The translations under genes and the position numbers were made by a program. From contig JBAOIN010000012.1 in the NCBI GenBank assembly GCA_037045455.1, positions 1 to 64,000 of the forward strand: a stretch of DNA of 64,000 nucleotides, given 5' to 3'. Each line of letters starts with the position of its first letter. The first letter of the stretch is position 1. The stretch comes from JADKAV01 sp037045455. Lineage in GTDB: Bacteria; Actinomycetota; Actinomycetes; S36-B12; UBA10799. Below the pieces are notes generated by a model. It was given only the letters and a program-made list of their open reading frames with translations, was not told where the DNA came from and did no database searches. Below are positions 8,060 through 16,523 of this stretch, one piece after another.

Positions 8060-8913
8060 CAGTGGCCGGGGGGCTTGGGCGCCCGGATGCCCCGGAACTC
8101 CCAGTCCCCGCCCTGCGCGGTGGACAGGACCTCTTCGGACTCCGTGGGCTGCGCGCCGACGTCGTCGCGGATGGGCGTGGGGCCGGTGACAATGTGGTTG
8201 CGCAAGGTGCCCAAGCCTTCGACGCGGACCTCGACGACGTCGCCCGGGTACACCGTGCGGGAGATCGCCGGCGTGCCGGACAGCAACAGGTCTCCGGGCT
8301 GCAGCGTGATGGTGCGCGCGATGTCGGCGACGAGGTAGTGCATGTCCCACTGCATCTCGTCGGTGTTGCCGTCCTGACGCACCTCCCCGTTGACCAGCGT
8401 CTGGATTTGCTTGCCGCGGAAGTCCCAGCCCTCGACGATGCCGGGTCCCACGGGGCATAGGGTGTCGGCGCCTTTGACCCGCAGCATGGAACCGGAGTCG
8501 GTGTCGCGGAAGTCGTGCAGGCCGTAGTCGTTGGCGACTGTGTAGCCGCGGATGTAGTCCCCTGCCTCGTCCGGCGAGACGTTGCGACAGGTGCGGCCGA
8601 TGACGATCGCGATCTCGCCCTCGTAGTTGAGCCACTTGCACAACTCCGGGCGCACGACTGCCGCATCGTGGGCGTTGAGCGCCGATACCGGCTTGTGGAA
8701 GTAGGTGGGCGCGGGCGGCAGGGTCGTCATCATCTCCTCGACCCGGCTGCGGTAGTTCAGGTGGACGCACACGATCTTCGACGGCAGCACCGGCGGCAGG
8801 TGCAGCGCCTCGTCCACGCCGACCTCACGGCCGTCCCCGGCGACCAGAGTGTCACCGTGGCGCTCGACGTCGACGGTGTTGCCGTCCAGCAGGATCCTTC
8901 GGAACTCGCGCAT
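8059..8913 (-). CDS. Fumarylacetoacetate-hydrolase-family protein (HpaG-like)
   Basis: A 284-residue FAH-superfamily enzyme. The divalent-metal ligands are in LNYEGEIAIVIG and in ANDYGLHDFR, and the conserved LLSGTP is near the C-terminus. Members in meta-cleavage pathways are decarboxylase/isomerases or hydratase-like enzymes acting on 2-oxo-hept-ene-dioates (HpaG type); others hydrolyse acylpyruvates. The position directly after an extradiol dioxygenase and near an HpaE-like dehydrogenase favours the meta-cleavage role. It begins 3 bases after the dioxygenase stop and its own stop overlaps the next start by one base. Confidence 0.9.
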   Translation of the reverse strand: MREFRRILLDGNTVDVERHGDTLVAGDGREVGVDEALHLPPVLPSKIVCVHLNYRSRVEEMMTTLPPAPTYFHKPVSALNAHDAAVVRPELCKWLNYEGEIAIVIGRTCRNVSPDEAGDYIRGYTVANDYGLHDFRDTDSGSMLRVKGADTLCPVGPGIVEGWDFRGKQIQTLVNGEVRQDGNTDEMQWDMHYLVADIARTITLQPGDLLLSGTPAISRTVYPGDVVEVRVEGLGTLRNHIVTGPTPIRDDVGAQPTESEEVLSTAQGGDWEFRGIRAPKPPGH

Positions 8914-8916
8914 CTC

Positions 8917-9868
8917 TCAGCCCGCCGCAGTCAAGTCGGGGCCGCCCATCTGGCGGAGGTACTCGGGGTCCGGTGGCGTCGGCTTGGGATGCGGGAAGCC
9001 ACCTTCGGGCCGGTCGAACCAAAGGTGGATCTGACCCGTGCCGATGGAGTTCTCGTACTCGCCGTACTGACGCGCAGTCGCGGTCAAGTTCTCCTCGCCA
9101 AGCGCGCCAGCCATCATCAGGTAGTGCGCGAACATGGCTTCGGGCCGGTAGGGCATGAACTCGGGCATCGTTTCCAGAACCTGTTTGTGGTCGCCGTTCT
9201 TGAACCACTCCACGCGCTGCATGTCGGCCTCGTAGGCTTCCGGCGTGCGGATGTGCTCGGGGCCGGCCGCTTCATGGTCGCGCAGTTGCCGAAGCTTCCA
9301 GAACGTGTGCGAGAGCGCACCCGAGGCGATCAGAATGACCTTGCGGTCGGTCTTGGCGATCGCGTCGCCGAGCGCCCGGCCGCACCGCAGGAAGTCCTCC
9401 ATGTCCCCGGTCTGCGCGACGCTCACGGACATCCAGCGCTTGTCCAGACCGCGGCCGAGGTAGTCCCACAGGTTCAACGTCGCGTAGTACATCGGGTAGG
9501 TAGGGGTCATCGATCGCCGTGATCCACGTCGAGTGCTTGGCGTCCTCGTCGGCCATCGCGTGCGCCAGTTCCGGGTCGCCACGCCAGTCGTAGGGGATGC
9601 GGCACATGCCACGCGGCAGTTCCTCAGCCGTGAACAGCCCGGCCCGCCGGTCCTGCGCCGTTACAACGAACTCGACGGTCGTGAACCAGTGCGAATCCAG
9701 CACCACGACGGTGTCGTAGTCGAGGGTCTCGAAGACGTCCTGGCGCAGGTCGTGCAGCGCTTGGACCAGACTGAAGTCCTCGCCCTCGTTGAGCTCCTTG
9801 CGGGTCTCGACCGGGAGCATGATCGTCGGGACATGCGCCAGGATTCCGGCGGCAACTACTTCACCCAT
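8917..9868 (-). CDS. hpaD: Extradiol ring-cleavage dioxygenase, LigB/HpaD-like (frameshifted)
   Basis: The protein opens with MGEVVAAGILAHVPTIMLPVE and continues with the metal-site segment VVVLDSHWFTTVEF, typical of 3,4-dihydroxyphenylacetate 2,3-dioxygenases of the LigB superfamily. The frame breaks at 9503-9506, a run of four G on the plus strand. Removing one base joins ITAIDDP to TYPMYYATLNLWDYLG, and the second half (LIASGALSHTFWKLR, ending DPEYLRQMGG) is intact. A sequencing error or a recent mutation is equally visible from sequence. The ATG at 9868 overlaps the upstream dehydrogenase by 8 bases. Expected product: 5-carboxymethyl-2-hydroxymuconate semialdehyde. Confidence 0.82.
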
Positions 9869-11342
9869 TGCTTTCCTTCCATGGCGCGAAGACCGTGTTC
9901 TTGACGTTGGTGTAGAAGTCGAACGACCAGATGCCACCCTCCCGGCCGATGCCGGACATGCCGTTGCCACCGAACGGCGCACCCAGATCGCGCACGAAGA
10001 AGCAGTTGACCCATACCGTGCCGGCGTTCAACTGCGCCGAGACCCGCTCGGCCCGCTGCGGATCGCCGGTAATCATGGTGGCGGCCAGCCCGAAACGGGT
10101 GCTGTTGGCCATCTCGATCCCCTGCGCCTCGTCGGTGAACGTCTGGATCGTGAGGACCGGGCCGAACACCTCCTCAGTGAGGATTTCGCTGCCGATCTCG
10201 GCGCCCACGAGAATCGTGGGCTGGAAGAACAGTCCACCGAGTTCGGTGTTCGGGCCGCCGCCGAGGACCGGCTCGGCACCGTCGGCGATGGCCCGCTCGA
10301 CGAAGCCGCACACCCGCTCGAAATGCTGCCGGGAGACAAGTGCGCTGACGTCGGTGCGCTCGTCGCGCGGGTCGCCTTGCACGACCTGTTTGGCCCGCTC
10401 GAGCACGCGGGCGGTGAACTCCTCGGCAATCGACTCCTGCACGAGCACCCGGAACGCGCCGAGGCAGACCTGACCGGCGTTGTCGAACTGCTCGACTGTC
10501 AGCGACACGGCGAGGTCCATGTCCGAGTCCTCGAAGACCAGCAGCGGGGACTTGCCGCCGAGTTCAAAGGACAGCGGCACGATGTTCGGCGCTGCGGCCG
10601 CGGCGATGACACCGGCCGTGGGAACCGAGCCGGTGAACGACAACCGGTCGATGCCCGGGTGGCGGGTCAGTGGGGCACCGGCGTGGGCTCCCGTGCCCTG
10701 CACGACGTTGAAGACACCGTCCGGGACGCCAGCCTCGGCCATGATGTCGGCAAGCAGGCTGGCCGTCAGGGGCGCCCACTCCGGCGGCTTGAGCACGACC
10801 GTGTTACCCGCCGCCAGTGCCGGACCAATGCGCCAGGTCGCCAGCATCAGGGGGGCGTTCCACGGGGTGATGATGGCTACCACCCCGGCCGGGTCGTAGC
10901 TGATTCGCTCGCGATGCCCGCGGACCTCCATGTCCGGGTGGGCGAGTTCCTCGGCGAAGTCGGCGAAGAACCGGAAGTTCATGGCCACCCGCGGCATCAC
11001 GCCGCGGCGGTGGCTGCGCAGAAGGGAACCGTTGTCCCGGGTCTCGACCTGGGACAGGTCCTCCACGCGCGCTTCGACACCTTCGGCGACCCGCCGCAGA
11101 ATGGCCGAGCGCTCAGCTACCGGCAGTGCAGCCCACGCTGGGAACGCTGCCCGCGCAGCCGCCACTGCCCGGTCCACCTCGGCTTCGCCACCCGCGTGGA
11201 TCTGGGCGATGACGGCCTCGTCGATGGGCGAGACGTCGGGAATAGTCTGCTCGGAGGCGACCCGCTGACCACCGATCCAGTGCCGGGTATCGACCTTCAC
11301 CCCCTCGACCTCGGCGACCTTTGAGTCATAGGTCAAGGACAT
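9861..11342 (-). CDS. hpaE: 5-carboxymethyl-2-hydroxymuconate-semialdehyde dehydrogenase-like ALDH
   Basis: A 493-residue aldehyde dehydrogenase with ITPWNAPL, the Glu motif FELGGKSPL and the catalytic Cys in FDNAGQVCLG. The C-terminal signature RDLGAPFGGNGMSGIGREGG followed by SFDFYTNVKNT is the HpaE pattern, the enzyme that oxidises the ring-cleavage product of homoprotocatechuate. It is the first gene of the coupled operon and lies next to the HpaD-like dioxygenase, so enzyme and likely substrate supplier are paired. GGAGG lies about 10 bases before the ATG. The promoter at 11365-11405 carries an operator dyad. Confidence 0.9.
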   Translation of the reverse strand: MSLTYDSKVAEVEGVKVDTRHWIGGQRVASEQTIPDVSPIDEAVIAQIHAGGEAEVDRAVAAARAAFPAWAALPVAERSAILRRVAEGVEARVEDLSQVETRDNGSLLRSHRRGVMPRVAMNFRFFADFAEELAHPDMEVRGHRERISYDPAGVVAIITPWNAPLMLATWRIGPALAAGNTVVLKPPEWAPLTASLLADIMAEAGVPDGVFNVVQGTGAHAGAPLTRHPGIDRLSFTGSVPTAGVIAAAAAPNIVPLSFELGGKSPLLVFEDSDMDLAVSLTVEQFDNAGQVCLGAFRVLVQESIAEEFTARVLERAKQVVQGDPRDERTDVSALVSRQHFERVCGFVERAIADGAEPVLGGGPNTELGGLFFQPTILVGAEIGSEILTEEVFGPVLTIQTFTDEAQGIEMANSTRFGLAATMITGDPQRAERVSAQLNAGTVWVNCFFVRDLGAPFGGNGMSGIGREGGIWSFDFYTNVKNTVFAPWKESNG

Positions 11343-11364
11343 AAGGGAACCTCCGGGGGAAAAT

Positions 11365-11405
11365 CGTTAGGGTCCAAACGTATTGTCAGATGGCTGAGCC
11401 GTCAA
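11365..11405 (-). promoter_or_regulatory. Promoter and operator of the hpaE-puuD-like operon
   Basis: On the minus strand TTGACG (11405-11400), 17 bases and TACGTT (11382-11377) form a good promoter. The dyad CGTTAGGGTCCAAACG at 11365-11380 overlaps the -10. Its reverse complement aligns with the 4432 site, sharing the arms CGTTTGG and CCTAACG. Confidence 0.65.
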
Positions 11406-11433
11406 CATCCGTTGGATCATTTTCATGAAACGC

Positions 11434-11475
11434 TTGGCAATTCGGGACGGCATGCCTATTGTTAGGTCCCAAACG
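11434..11475 (+). promoter_or_regulatory. Promoter and operator of the permease gene
   Basis: TTGGCA (11434-11439), a 17-base spacer and TATTGT (11457-11462) are near consensus. The dyad TGTTAGGTCCCAAACG at 11460-11475 overlaps the -10, as at the other regulon promoters. The leader to the ATG is about 55 bases with a purine-rich CGAGGAG ahead of the start. Confidence 0.65.
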
Positions 11476-11526
11476 TTCGGACATGAACGAGATCACGGCC
11501 TGTTTCCCCCCTCCCGAGGAGTTTCC

Positions 11527-13056
11527 ATGACAGCCGATTCCAACGCTTCGGCCAATCCGCCGGTTGACGCCGAAGCCGAGGCGATAGCCCGCCGCGACTC
11601 CTACAAACTGCGGGCCGGACGCCTTGGTGCGCTGGCCATCGCGTTCTTCGTCATTTCGGCAGCGGCGCCGCTCACCGGAATGGCCGGTGGTGCGCCGTTC
11701 GCCATGTTGCTCGGTAACGGCAGCGGTGTACCGACGTCCTATCTTCTGGTGACGCTGCTGATGCTGGTCTTCGCGGTGGGCTACGTGGCCATGTCCCGTC
11801 ATCACACATCCAGCGGCGCCTTCTACGCCTATATCGCCAAGTCCATGGGCGGGAAGGCCGGCGGCGCTGCAGCCTTCGTGGCGCTGCTCGGCTACAACGC
11901 GATGCAGATCGGCCTCTACGGCCTGTTCGGTGTGGCCACCGCGGGGTTCATCCAAGCCACCTTCAACATCACGATCGCCTGGTGGATCATCGCCTTCGTC
12001 GCCATGGGAGTGATTGGCATCCTCGGGTACCGGCAGGTCGACCTCTCACTGAAGGTTCTGGCCGTGCTGGTCGCCTGCGAGTTCCTGATCGTGATCATCT
12101 TCGACGTATTGGTGCTGATCCGGGGAGGCGGCGGGGGCGGCCAGTCCCTGAACATGTCCTCGTTCACCTGGGATGCCTTTGCCCAGGGCAGCCCTGCCAT
12201 CGGTTTGCTGTTCGCGGCCGCGTCTTTTGTCGGTTTCGAGGCAACGACGATCTACTCGGAGGAGGCCAAGGAGCCGCGGCGCACGGTCCCGCGGGCGACC
12301 TACATCGCGGTGCTGACGATCGGCATCTTCTTCATGATCACCACCTGGCTCATGGTGAACGCCTACGGCCAGGACAACCTCGTGGAGTTCATCGGTGGCG
12401 AGGAGCTGGGCGGGCCGACGAACTTCCTGTTCGCAATCGCCGAACCGTACATCGGGTCGTTCCTGACGAACACGGTCATGTTGTTCCTCTTCGCCAGCTC
12501 GCTGTTCGCAGCGTTGCTCGCTTTCCACAACGCCGTGGCTCGCTACGGCTACTCGTTGGGTCGCGAGGGCCTGGTCCCCGAGCACCTCGGCCGCACCCAC
12601 CCGATCCACCTGAGCCCCCACATCGCCTCGCTGAGCCAGACCGTGCTGGCGTTCGTGATCGTCGGCTTCTTCGCGGTGCGCGGGCTGTCCCCCGACGGGC
12701 AGTTGTTCACCTGGTTGACCCAGCTCGGCACCCTGGCCATCACCTACCTGATGGCATTCGCCGCAGCCGCGGTCCTGGTCTTCTTCATGCGCAACAAGGG
12801 CCTGGACTCCAACCCCTGGCGGACGTTCATCGCTCCCGTGCTGGGCGCCGTCGGTCTACTTGTGCTCGCCATCTACGCGACGAGCCAGTTCAGCTTCCTG
12901 GTGAACCTGCCAGGCAGTCCGCTGGCCTGGATTCTGCCGGGGCTCATCCCGGTGTTCGCGCTGGTCGGTGTCATCGCCGCGATATTGCTGCAGAACCGGC
13001 AACCGGAGGCCTACGCGCAAATGGGACGCAACCGCCTCGAACCTCCTGTTCACTGA
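11527..13056 (+). CDS. APC-superfamily amino acid/amine permease
   Basis: A 509-residue integral membrane protein with about twelve hydrophobic segments. The first helix contains ALAIAFFVISAAAPLTGMAG, a typical APC-family substrate-binding region, and the loop SEEAKEPRRTVPRA after helix 6 is also characteristic (SEE[AT]..PRR). Members near gamma-glutamyl-amine pathways (PuuP type) import amines by proton or ion coupling. It is divergent from the catabolic operon and shares the operator type, so uptake of the inducing amine or amino acid is likely. The ATG at 11527 follows GAGGAG. The substrate is inferred only. Confidence 0.9.
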   Translation: MTADSNASANPPVDAEAEAIARRDSYKLRAGRLGALAIAFFVISAAAPLTGMAGGAPFAMLLGNGSGVPTSYLLVTLLMLVFAVGYVAMSRHHTSSGAFYAYIAKSMGGKAGGAAAFVALLGYNAMQIGLYGLFGVATAGFIQATFNITIAWWIIAFVAMGVIGILGYRQVDLSLKVLAVLVACEFLIVIIFDVLVLIRGGGGGGQSLNMSSFTWDAFAQGSPAIGLLFAAASFVGFEATTIYSEEAKEPRRTVPRATYIAVLTIGIFFMITTWLMVNAYGQDNLVEFIGGEELGGPTNFLFAIAEPYIGSFLTNTVMLFLFASSLFAALLAFHNAVARYGYSLGREGLVPEHLGRTHPIHLSPHIASLSQTVLAFVIVGFFAVRGLSPDGQLFTWLTQLGTLAITYLMAFAAAAVLVFFMRNKGLDSNPWRTFIAPVLGAVGLLVLAIYATSQFSFLVNLPGSPLAWILPGLIPVFALVGVIAAILLQNRQPEAYAQMGRNRLEPPVH

Positions 13057-13123
13057 CCTACCTCCGCACTTCCGCCAACGGGTTGTCGGAAGCAGCGTCT
13101 GTGAGTACCCGTAGTCTCGAAGT

Positions 13124-13172
13124 GCTTGCGGTCCGGTGTCACCCCCGTCGCCGGGCCGCAAGCCCTTTTCCG
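13124..13172 (+). terminator. Possible terminator after the permease
   Basis: GCTTGCGG (13124-13131) pairs with CCGCAAGC (13156-13163) and is followed by CCTTTTCC. The stem overlaps the last codons of the convergent J-domain gene. The loop is long and the T-run short, so this is a modest call. Confidence 0.35.
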
Positions 13173-13576
13173 CGTCGGATCGTAAGCCACGCAACCAGCC
13201 CCAACACGGCCATGCTGCCCAGCCACACTGGCAGGAAGTACCTGCCCGTCGCACCGGACACCATGAAGATGACGCCGGCCACGGGCAGGATCCAGAACAA
13301 CCGCGGACCCCACCAGCCGCTTGGTGGTGCGGGCGAGTGGGCGTGGCGGTCGTAGGAGGACACGTAGAGCCGGTGCTGGTCGTCGGGCAGGTACGGATTC
13401 GGCCGGGTGCCGCTGGCGTAGCCCAGCGCTTCGTCGAAGGCGGCGGTCAGTTCCTGGAAGGCCTGCTCGTCCCCGCCCACGTCCGGGTGCAGCCGGCGAG
13501 CAGCGGCCCGGTAGGCGGACTTGACCTCATCGGGGGAGGCCGTCGGCGCCAGCCCGAGTCGGGCGAACGGGTCCAC
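13139..13576 (-). CDS. Membrane-anchored J-domain protein
   Basis: A 145-residue protein with an N-terminal J domain (FARLGLAPTASPDEVKSAYR, then the HPD motif in RRLHPDVGGDE) and two hydrophobic segments near the C-terminus (LFWILPVAGVIFMV and LPVWLGSMAVLGLVAWL). J domains stimulate Hsp70 (DnaK) ATPase, so it may recruit DnaK to the membrane. The GTG at 13576 was chosen because AGGAG lies six bases upstream; a TTG two codons earlier abuts that AGGAG. It is divergent from the hemolysin III gene with a shared operator-like palindrome between them. Confidence 0.8.
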   Translation of the reverse strand: MDPFARLGLAPTASPDEVKSAYRAAARRLHPDVGGDEQAFQELTAAFDEALGYASGTRPNPYLPDDQHRLYVSSYDRHAHSPAPPSGWWGPRLFWILPVAGVIFMVSGATGRYFLPVWLGSMAVLGLVAWLTIRRGKGLAARRRG

Positions 13577-13606
13577 TGTCAACTCCTGCCCGTGACACTC
13601 ACTCTC

Positions 13607-13628
13607 AAACCTACGCTACCGTAGGTTT
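13607..13628. promoter_or_regulatory. Perfect 9-bp inverted repeat in a divergent promoter
   Basis: AAACCTACG, a four-base spacer and CGTAGGTTT form a perfect palindrome. It ends one base before the GTG start of the hemolysin III gene, so it must overlap the promoter of a nearly leaderless transcript. The form is typical of TetR-type operators, but no TetR gene is nearby. Confidence 0.5.
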
Positions 13629-13629
13629 C

Positions 13630-14259
13630 GTGGATCTCACCAAGCCGCGGCTGCGCGGCTGGCTGCATTTCGGTGCCGGTCCCCTGTCCTTTGTTCTTGG
13701 CCTCGTTCTGCTGGTCGCAACGCCGACCGCTCAGTTGCGGGCGGCCGTCGCGGTCTACGTTGCGGCGACCGTGCTCTTGTTCTCCGTGAGCGCCTCCTAC
13801 CACTTGGGCGCAGGCGGGCCGCGCACGAGCGCGTTCCTCAACCGGCTCGACCACGCCAACATCTACCTGTTCATCGCCGGCAGTTACACGCCCTTCGCCG
13901 TGGCACTGGGCGGCACGCTGGGGTGGGTGATCCTGGCCCTGGTCTGGGGAATCGCGCTGGTCGGCCTGGTCGCCCGGGTGACGTGGCGTTCCGCGCCGCG
14001 CTGGCTGGCGGTGGGTTCCTACCTCGCGCTGGGCTGGGTCGCGGTCTTCTTCCTGCCGTTCTTCTGGTCGGCGTTTGGCGCCGGTGTCGTCCTGCTGATC
14101 GCGATCGGCGGCCTGCTCTATAGCGCCGGCGGGGTCGTCTACGCCCGCCGCCGGCCGAACTTCAGCGATGGCTGGTTCGGCTTCCACGAGCTGTTCCATG
14201 CGCTGACGATCGCGGCGTTCCTGGTGCAGTTCGTGGCGATCTGGATCGTGGTCACGTAG
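13630..14259 (+). CDS. Hemolysin III family membrane protein
   Basis: A 209-residue PAQR/hemolysin III-type protein with seven predicted helices. The family metal-site residues are seen in SVSASYHL (helix 2-3), the Asp of LNRLDHANIYLFI, and HELFHALTI in the last helix. Bacterial members are membrane proteins of poorly known function, with roles proposed in membrane homeostasis. The start is GTG at 13630, with no ribosome-binding site because the operator-like repeat directly precedes it, so translation may be leaderless. Confidence 0.9.
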   Translation: MDLTKPRLRGWLHFGAGPLSFVLGLVLLVATPTAQLRAAVAVYVAATVLLFSVSASYHLGAGGPRTSAFLNRLDHANIYLFIAGSYTPFAVALGGTLGWVILALVWGIALVGLVARVTWRSAPRWLAVGSYLALGWVAVFFLPFFWSAFGAGVVLLIAIGGLLYSAGGVVYARRRPNFSDGWFGFHELFHALTIAAFLVQFVAIWIVVT

Positions 14260-14281
14260 CCCATCCACACCGCTCGTGCGA

Positions 14282-15365
14282 TCAGCTTCCCCAGGCCGCG
14301 AGCGCCGGGGAATCCGGGCTGAACACGATCTGCCCACTGCCCAGTTGCCAGGGGTCGTAGTGCCACCGGTACCAGACCACGATCGGAATCCCGCGGGCCG
14401 CCGTGTCGTGGGCAACCAGCTGCACGAAGGCCGCCTGGTCCTGATCGGTGAGCACCTGCACCGGTGCGGCCAAGATCGCCACGTTCGCATTGATCTCGGT
14501 GATCCACAGCTGGTCGCCCGGCTGCCGACCGGGGGCAACCGTGTCGGCTACGTCCGTCAACCGCGCGAGATACCCCTCCGGCCCACTCCACAACTCCGCT
14601 AGCGTCCCTCCCTTCGGATAGAGGTGCACGGCCCACACGTCGAACACCCAGCCGCGGGCAGCGGCCGCAGCCACGAACTCGCGCTGCCACTCCGCCCGCC
14701 GTAGCGACGTGTTGGCGACGATCGACGGGCTGACCAGAAGCGAGCCCGGCGCGTGTTGCCCGAGGATCGTCCGGGCCCGGACGGCCAGCGCCACGAGCCG
14801 CGCAGGCCGTTGGTCCGGGCTCAGGAACCACGCCGCAGCCGGTTCGTTCCACACCTGAAAGTGCACGGCAACTTCGGGATGTGTCGTTCGCCAGGCTGTC
14901 ACCTGATCAGCGATCCGGGTCACGTAGTCGTCCCACACCGGGTTCGATGGCAGCAGCGACGCATAGCCCGGTTGGGGGCACAGCCAGATGGCCTCCCCCG
15001 GGTTCGGGGTGCCGGTCACCGCGTGTTGCGGCGGGAAGCCGAGCACGACGATCGCGGTGTGGGCGCCGCGGCTCGCCGCGCCATCGAGCTGGCTGAGCAA
15101 CGGCGTGAAGTCCCACACACCCGGGGCTGGGTTCATACGACACCAGTTCGCCCCGGTGTCCCACAGTCGTTCCACCCCGAACGTGTGCGCCGGAGCACCG
15201 TTCGCATCCGGAAAGTGCATCCCGAGCCGCGGGTCAGCCTGCGGCACTGCAGAGCCGGCCCGCGCGGTGGCGCCCATGAACGCAGGCGCCTTGACTCGGT
15301 GCACCCACCGCGCCGAGACTCGCCACGCACAGCAAAGCCAGCAACGCCAACCGCAGACCCCTCAC
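14282..15365 (-). CDS. Secreted glycoside-hydrolase-like protein (frameshift after signal peptide)
   Basis: The mature part resembles a clan-A (GH5/GH39-like) barrel. FQVWNEPAAAWF supplies a candidate acid/base Glu and LWITEINANVA a candidate nucleophile Glu; WDTGANWCRMNP near the N-terminus is also typical of GH39-like proteins. A signal peptide, GTG-RGLRLALLALLCVASLG, is encoded at 15365-15300 in a different frame; removing one base near 15285 joins it to the mature protein. The product would be about 360 residues and exported. The polysaccharide substrate is unknown. A second secreted protein (CAP domain) follows upstream on the same strand. Confidence 0.7.
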
Positions 15366-15438
15366 GCGGACATCGTGCGCTAGAGGAATGGACGGGCGCC
15401 GACAGGCGCGGGAATCCGCCCGGTTTCAGGACGGATGC

Positions 15439-15918
15439 TCACTCGTACCCGAAATCCAGAACCCAGTACGTCACGCCGCCGGCGCCCCGAGCAAAGCCCA
15501 CACCCACCTCGTCGTAACCGCGGCGCATGATGTTCAGGCAATGGCCCGGACTGTCCAGCCAGGCATGGACGACGCTGGCCGCGGTCGGCTGCCCAGAGGC
15601 GATGTTCTCGCCGCCCGCGAAGCCCCGGTACCCCGCCCGGCGTGCCCGGCCGGCCAGGGTCGATCCGCCCGGCCCAACATGGGAGAACCAACCCCGCGCG
15701 GCCATCGTGTGAGCGTAGCGATCAGCCGATCGGGCGAGGCCGGAATCCCGGTGGAGTGCGTGAGCCGGCCGCTGCCACGCGCCGCCGCAACTCACCCCGC
15801 GGGCTCGCGCAGCGTTGACCTTGTCCAGGACCGTGCCTTCGCGATCGGCCACCGCCGGCGAGGAAATGCTGACCACGGCCAGGGCGGCCACCGACAGGGT
15901 GACTGGAAACCTGTTCAC
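15439..15918 (-). CDS. Secreted CAP/SCP-domain protein
   Basis: A 159-residue protein with an N-terminal signal peptide (cleavage likely after SSPAVA, residue 24) and a CAP domain. The domain shows SADRYAHTMAARGWFSHVGP, GYRGFAGGENIASGQ, and HAWLDSPGHCLNIMRRGYDEVGVG, the usual His and Glu positions. Cys44 and Cys126 may form a disulfide outside the cell. Bacterial CAP proteins are secreted with mostly unknown function. The 118 bases downstream, before the GNAT gene, hold nothing I recognise. Confidence 0.85.
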   Translation of the reverse strand: MNRFPVTLSVAALAVVSISSPAVADREGTVLDKVNAARARGVSCGGAWQRPAHALHRDSGLARSADRYAHTMAARGWFSHVGPGGSTLAGRARRAGYRGFAGGENIASGQPTAASVVHAWLDSPGHCLNIMRRGYDEVGVGFARGAGGVTYWVLDFGYE

Positions 15919-16036
15919 ATGGTCCGGGTCGGCGCCTTCATGGGCACACTGCAGTCCGCGTTCGAATAGCGGTGTCTGAGCGGGCCAGCCGGGTGGTAAG
16001 TGGCCTAGTAGTCAGACATGGCCGGGACGGCGTCGG

Positions 16037-16523
16037 CTAATCCGGGCGGATGATCTCGTACTCCACGTCCCCCAACTCGTCGCCCGGGATGCGGTAGGGC
16101 CAATCGCCATGGAAGTAGTGGGCGACCGTCATGCCGCACTTCTCCATCACCCGCCGGGAGGCGGTGTGCACGACCAGCGTGTGTGCGAAGACCCTGCGCG
16201 CTCCTTGCTCGAAGGCCATGTCGATCAGCATCCGGCTGCCCTGCGTGGCCAGTCCCTGACCCCAGTAGCGGCGAGCCAACCGATACCCGAGTTCCCGCTC
16301 CAGCGCATCTTCGGGGCGCAGGTGGAACCATCCGGCGAACTGCGCGTCAACCTCCGCTGCCCAGAAGCCACCGCGGATGAAGGCCGGCAGAACCTCCGTC
16401 TCGATCTCCTCGCGCGAGGTGGTCTGCACCGCCGGTGATGTAGAACATGACCTCCGGATCGGAGTCGAGAGCGACGAGGTTTTCGAGGTCGGCAGCCGTG
16501 AAGCGGCGCAGCTCCAGGGTCAT
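16037..16523 (-). CDS. GNAT-family N-acetyltransferase (RimJ-like, frameshifted)
   Basis: The N-terminus MTLELRRFTAADLENLVALD and the segment LGYRLARRYWGQGLATQGSR (acetyl-CoA-binding loop), followed by HTLVVHTASRRVMEKCGM, identify a RimJ/RimL-type acetyltransferase. The frame shifts near 16428; deleting one base joins MFYITG to VQTTSREEIETEV and gives about 161 residues. The ATG at 16523 overlaps the stop of the acyl-CoA ligase gene (ATGA). This is the edge of the stretch where one-base insertions are densest, so the break is probably a sequencing artefact. The substrate is unknown. Confidence 0.7.
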
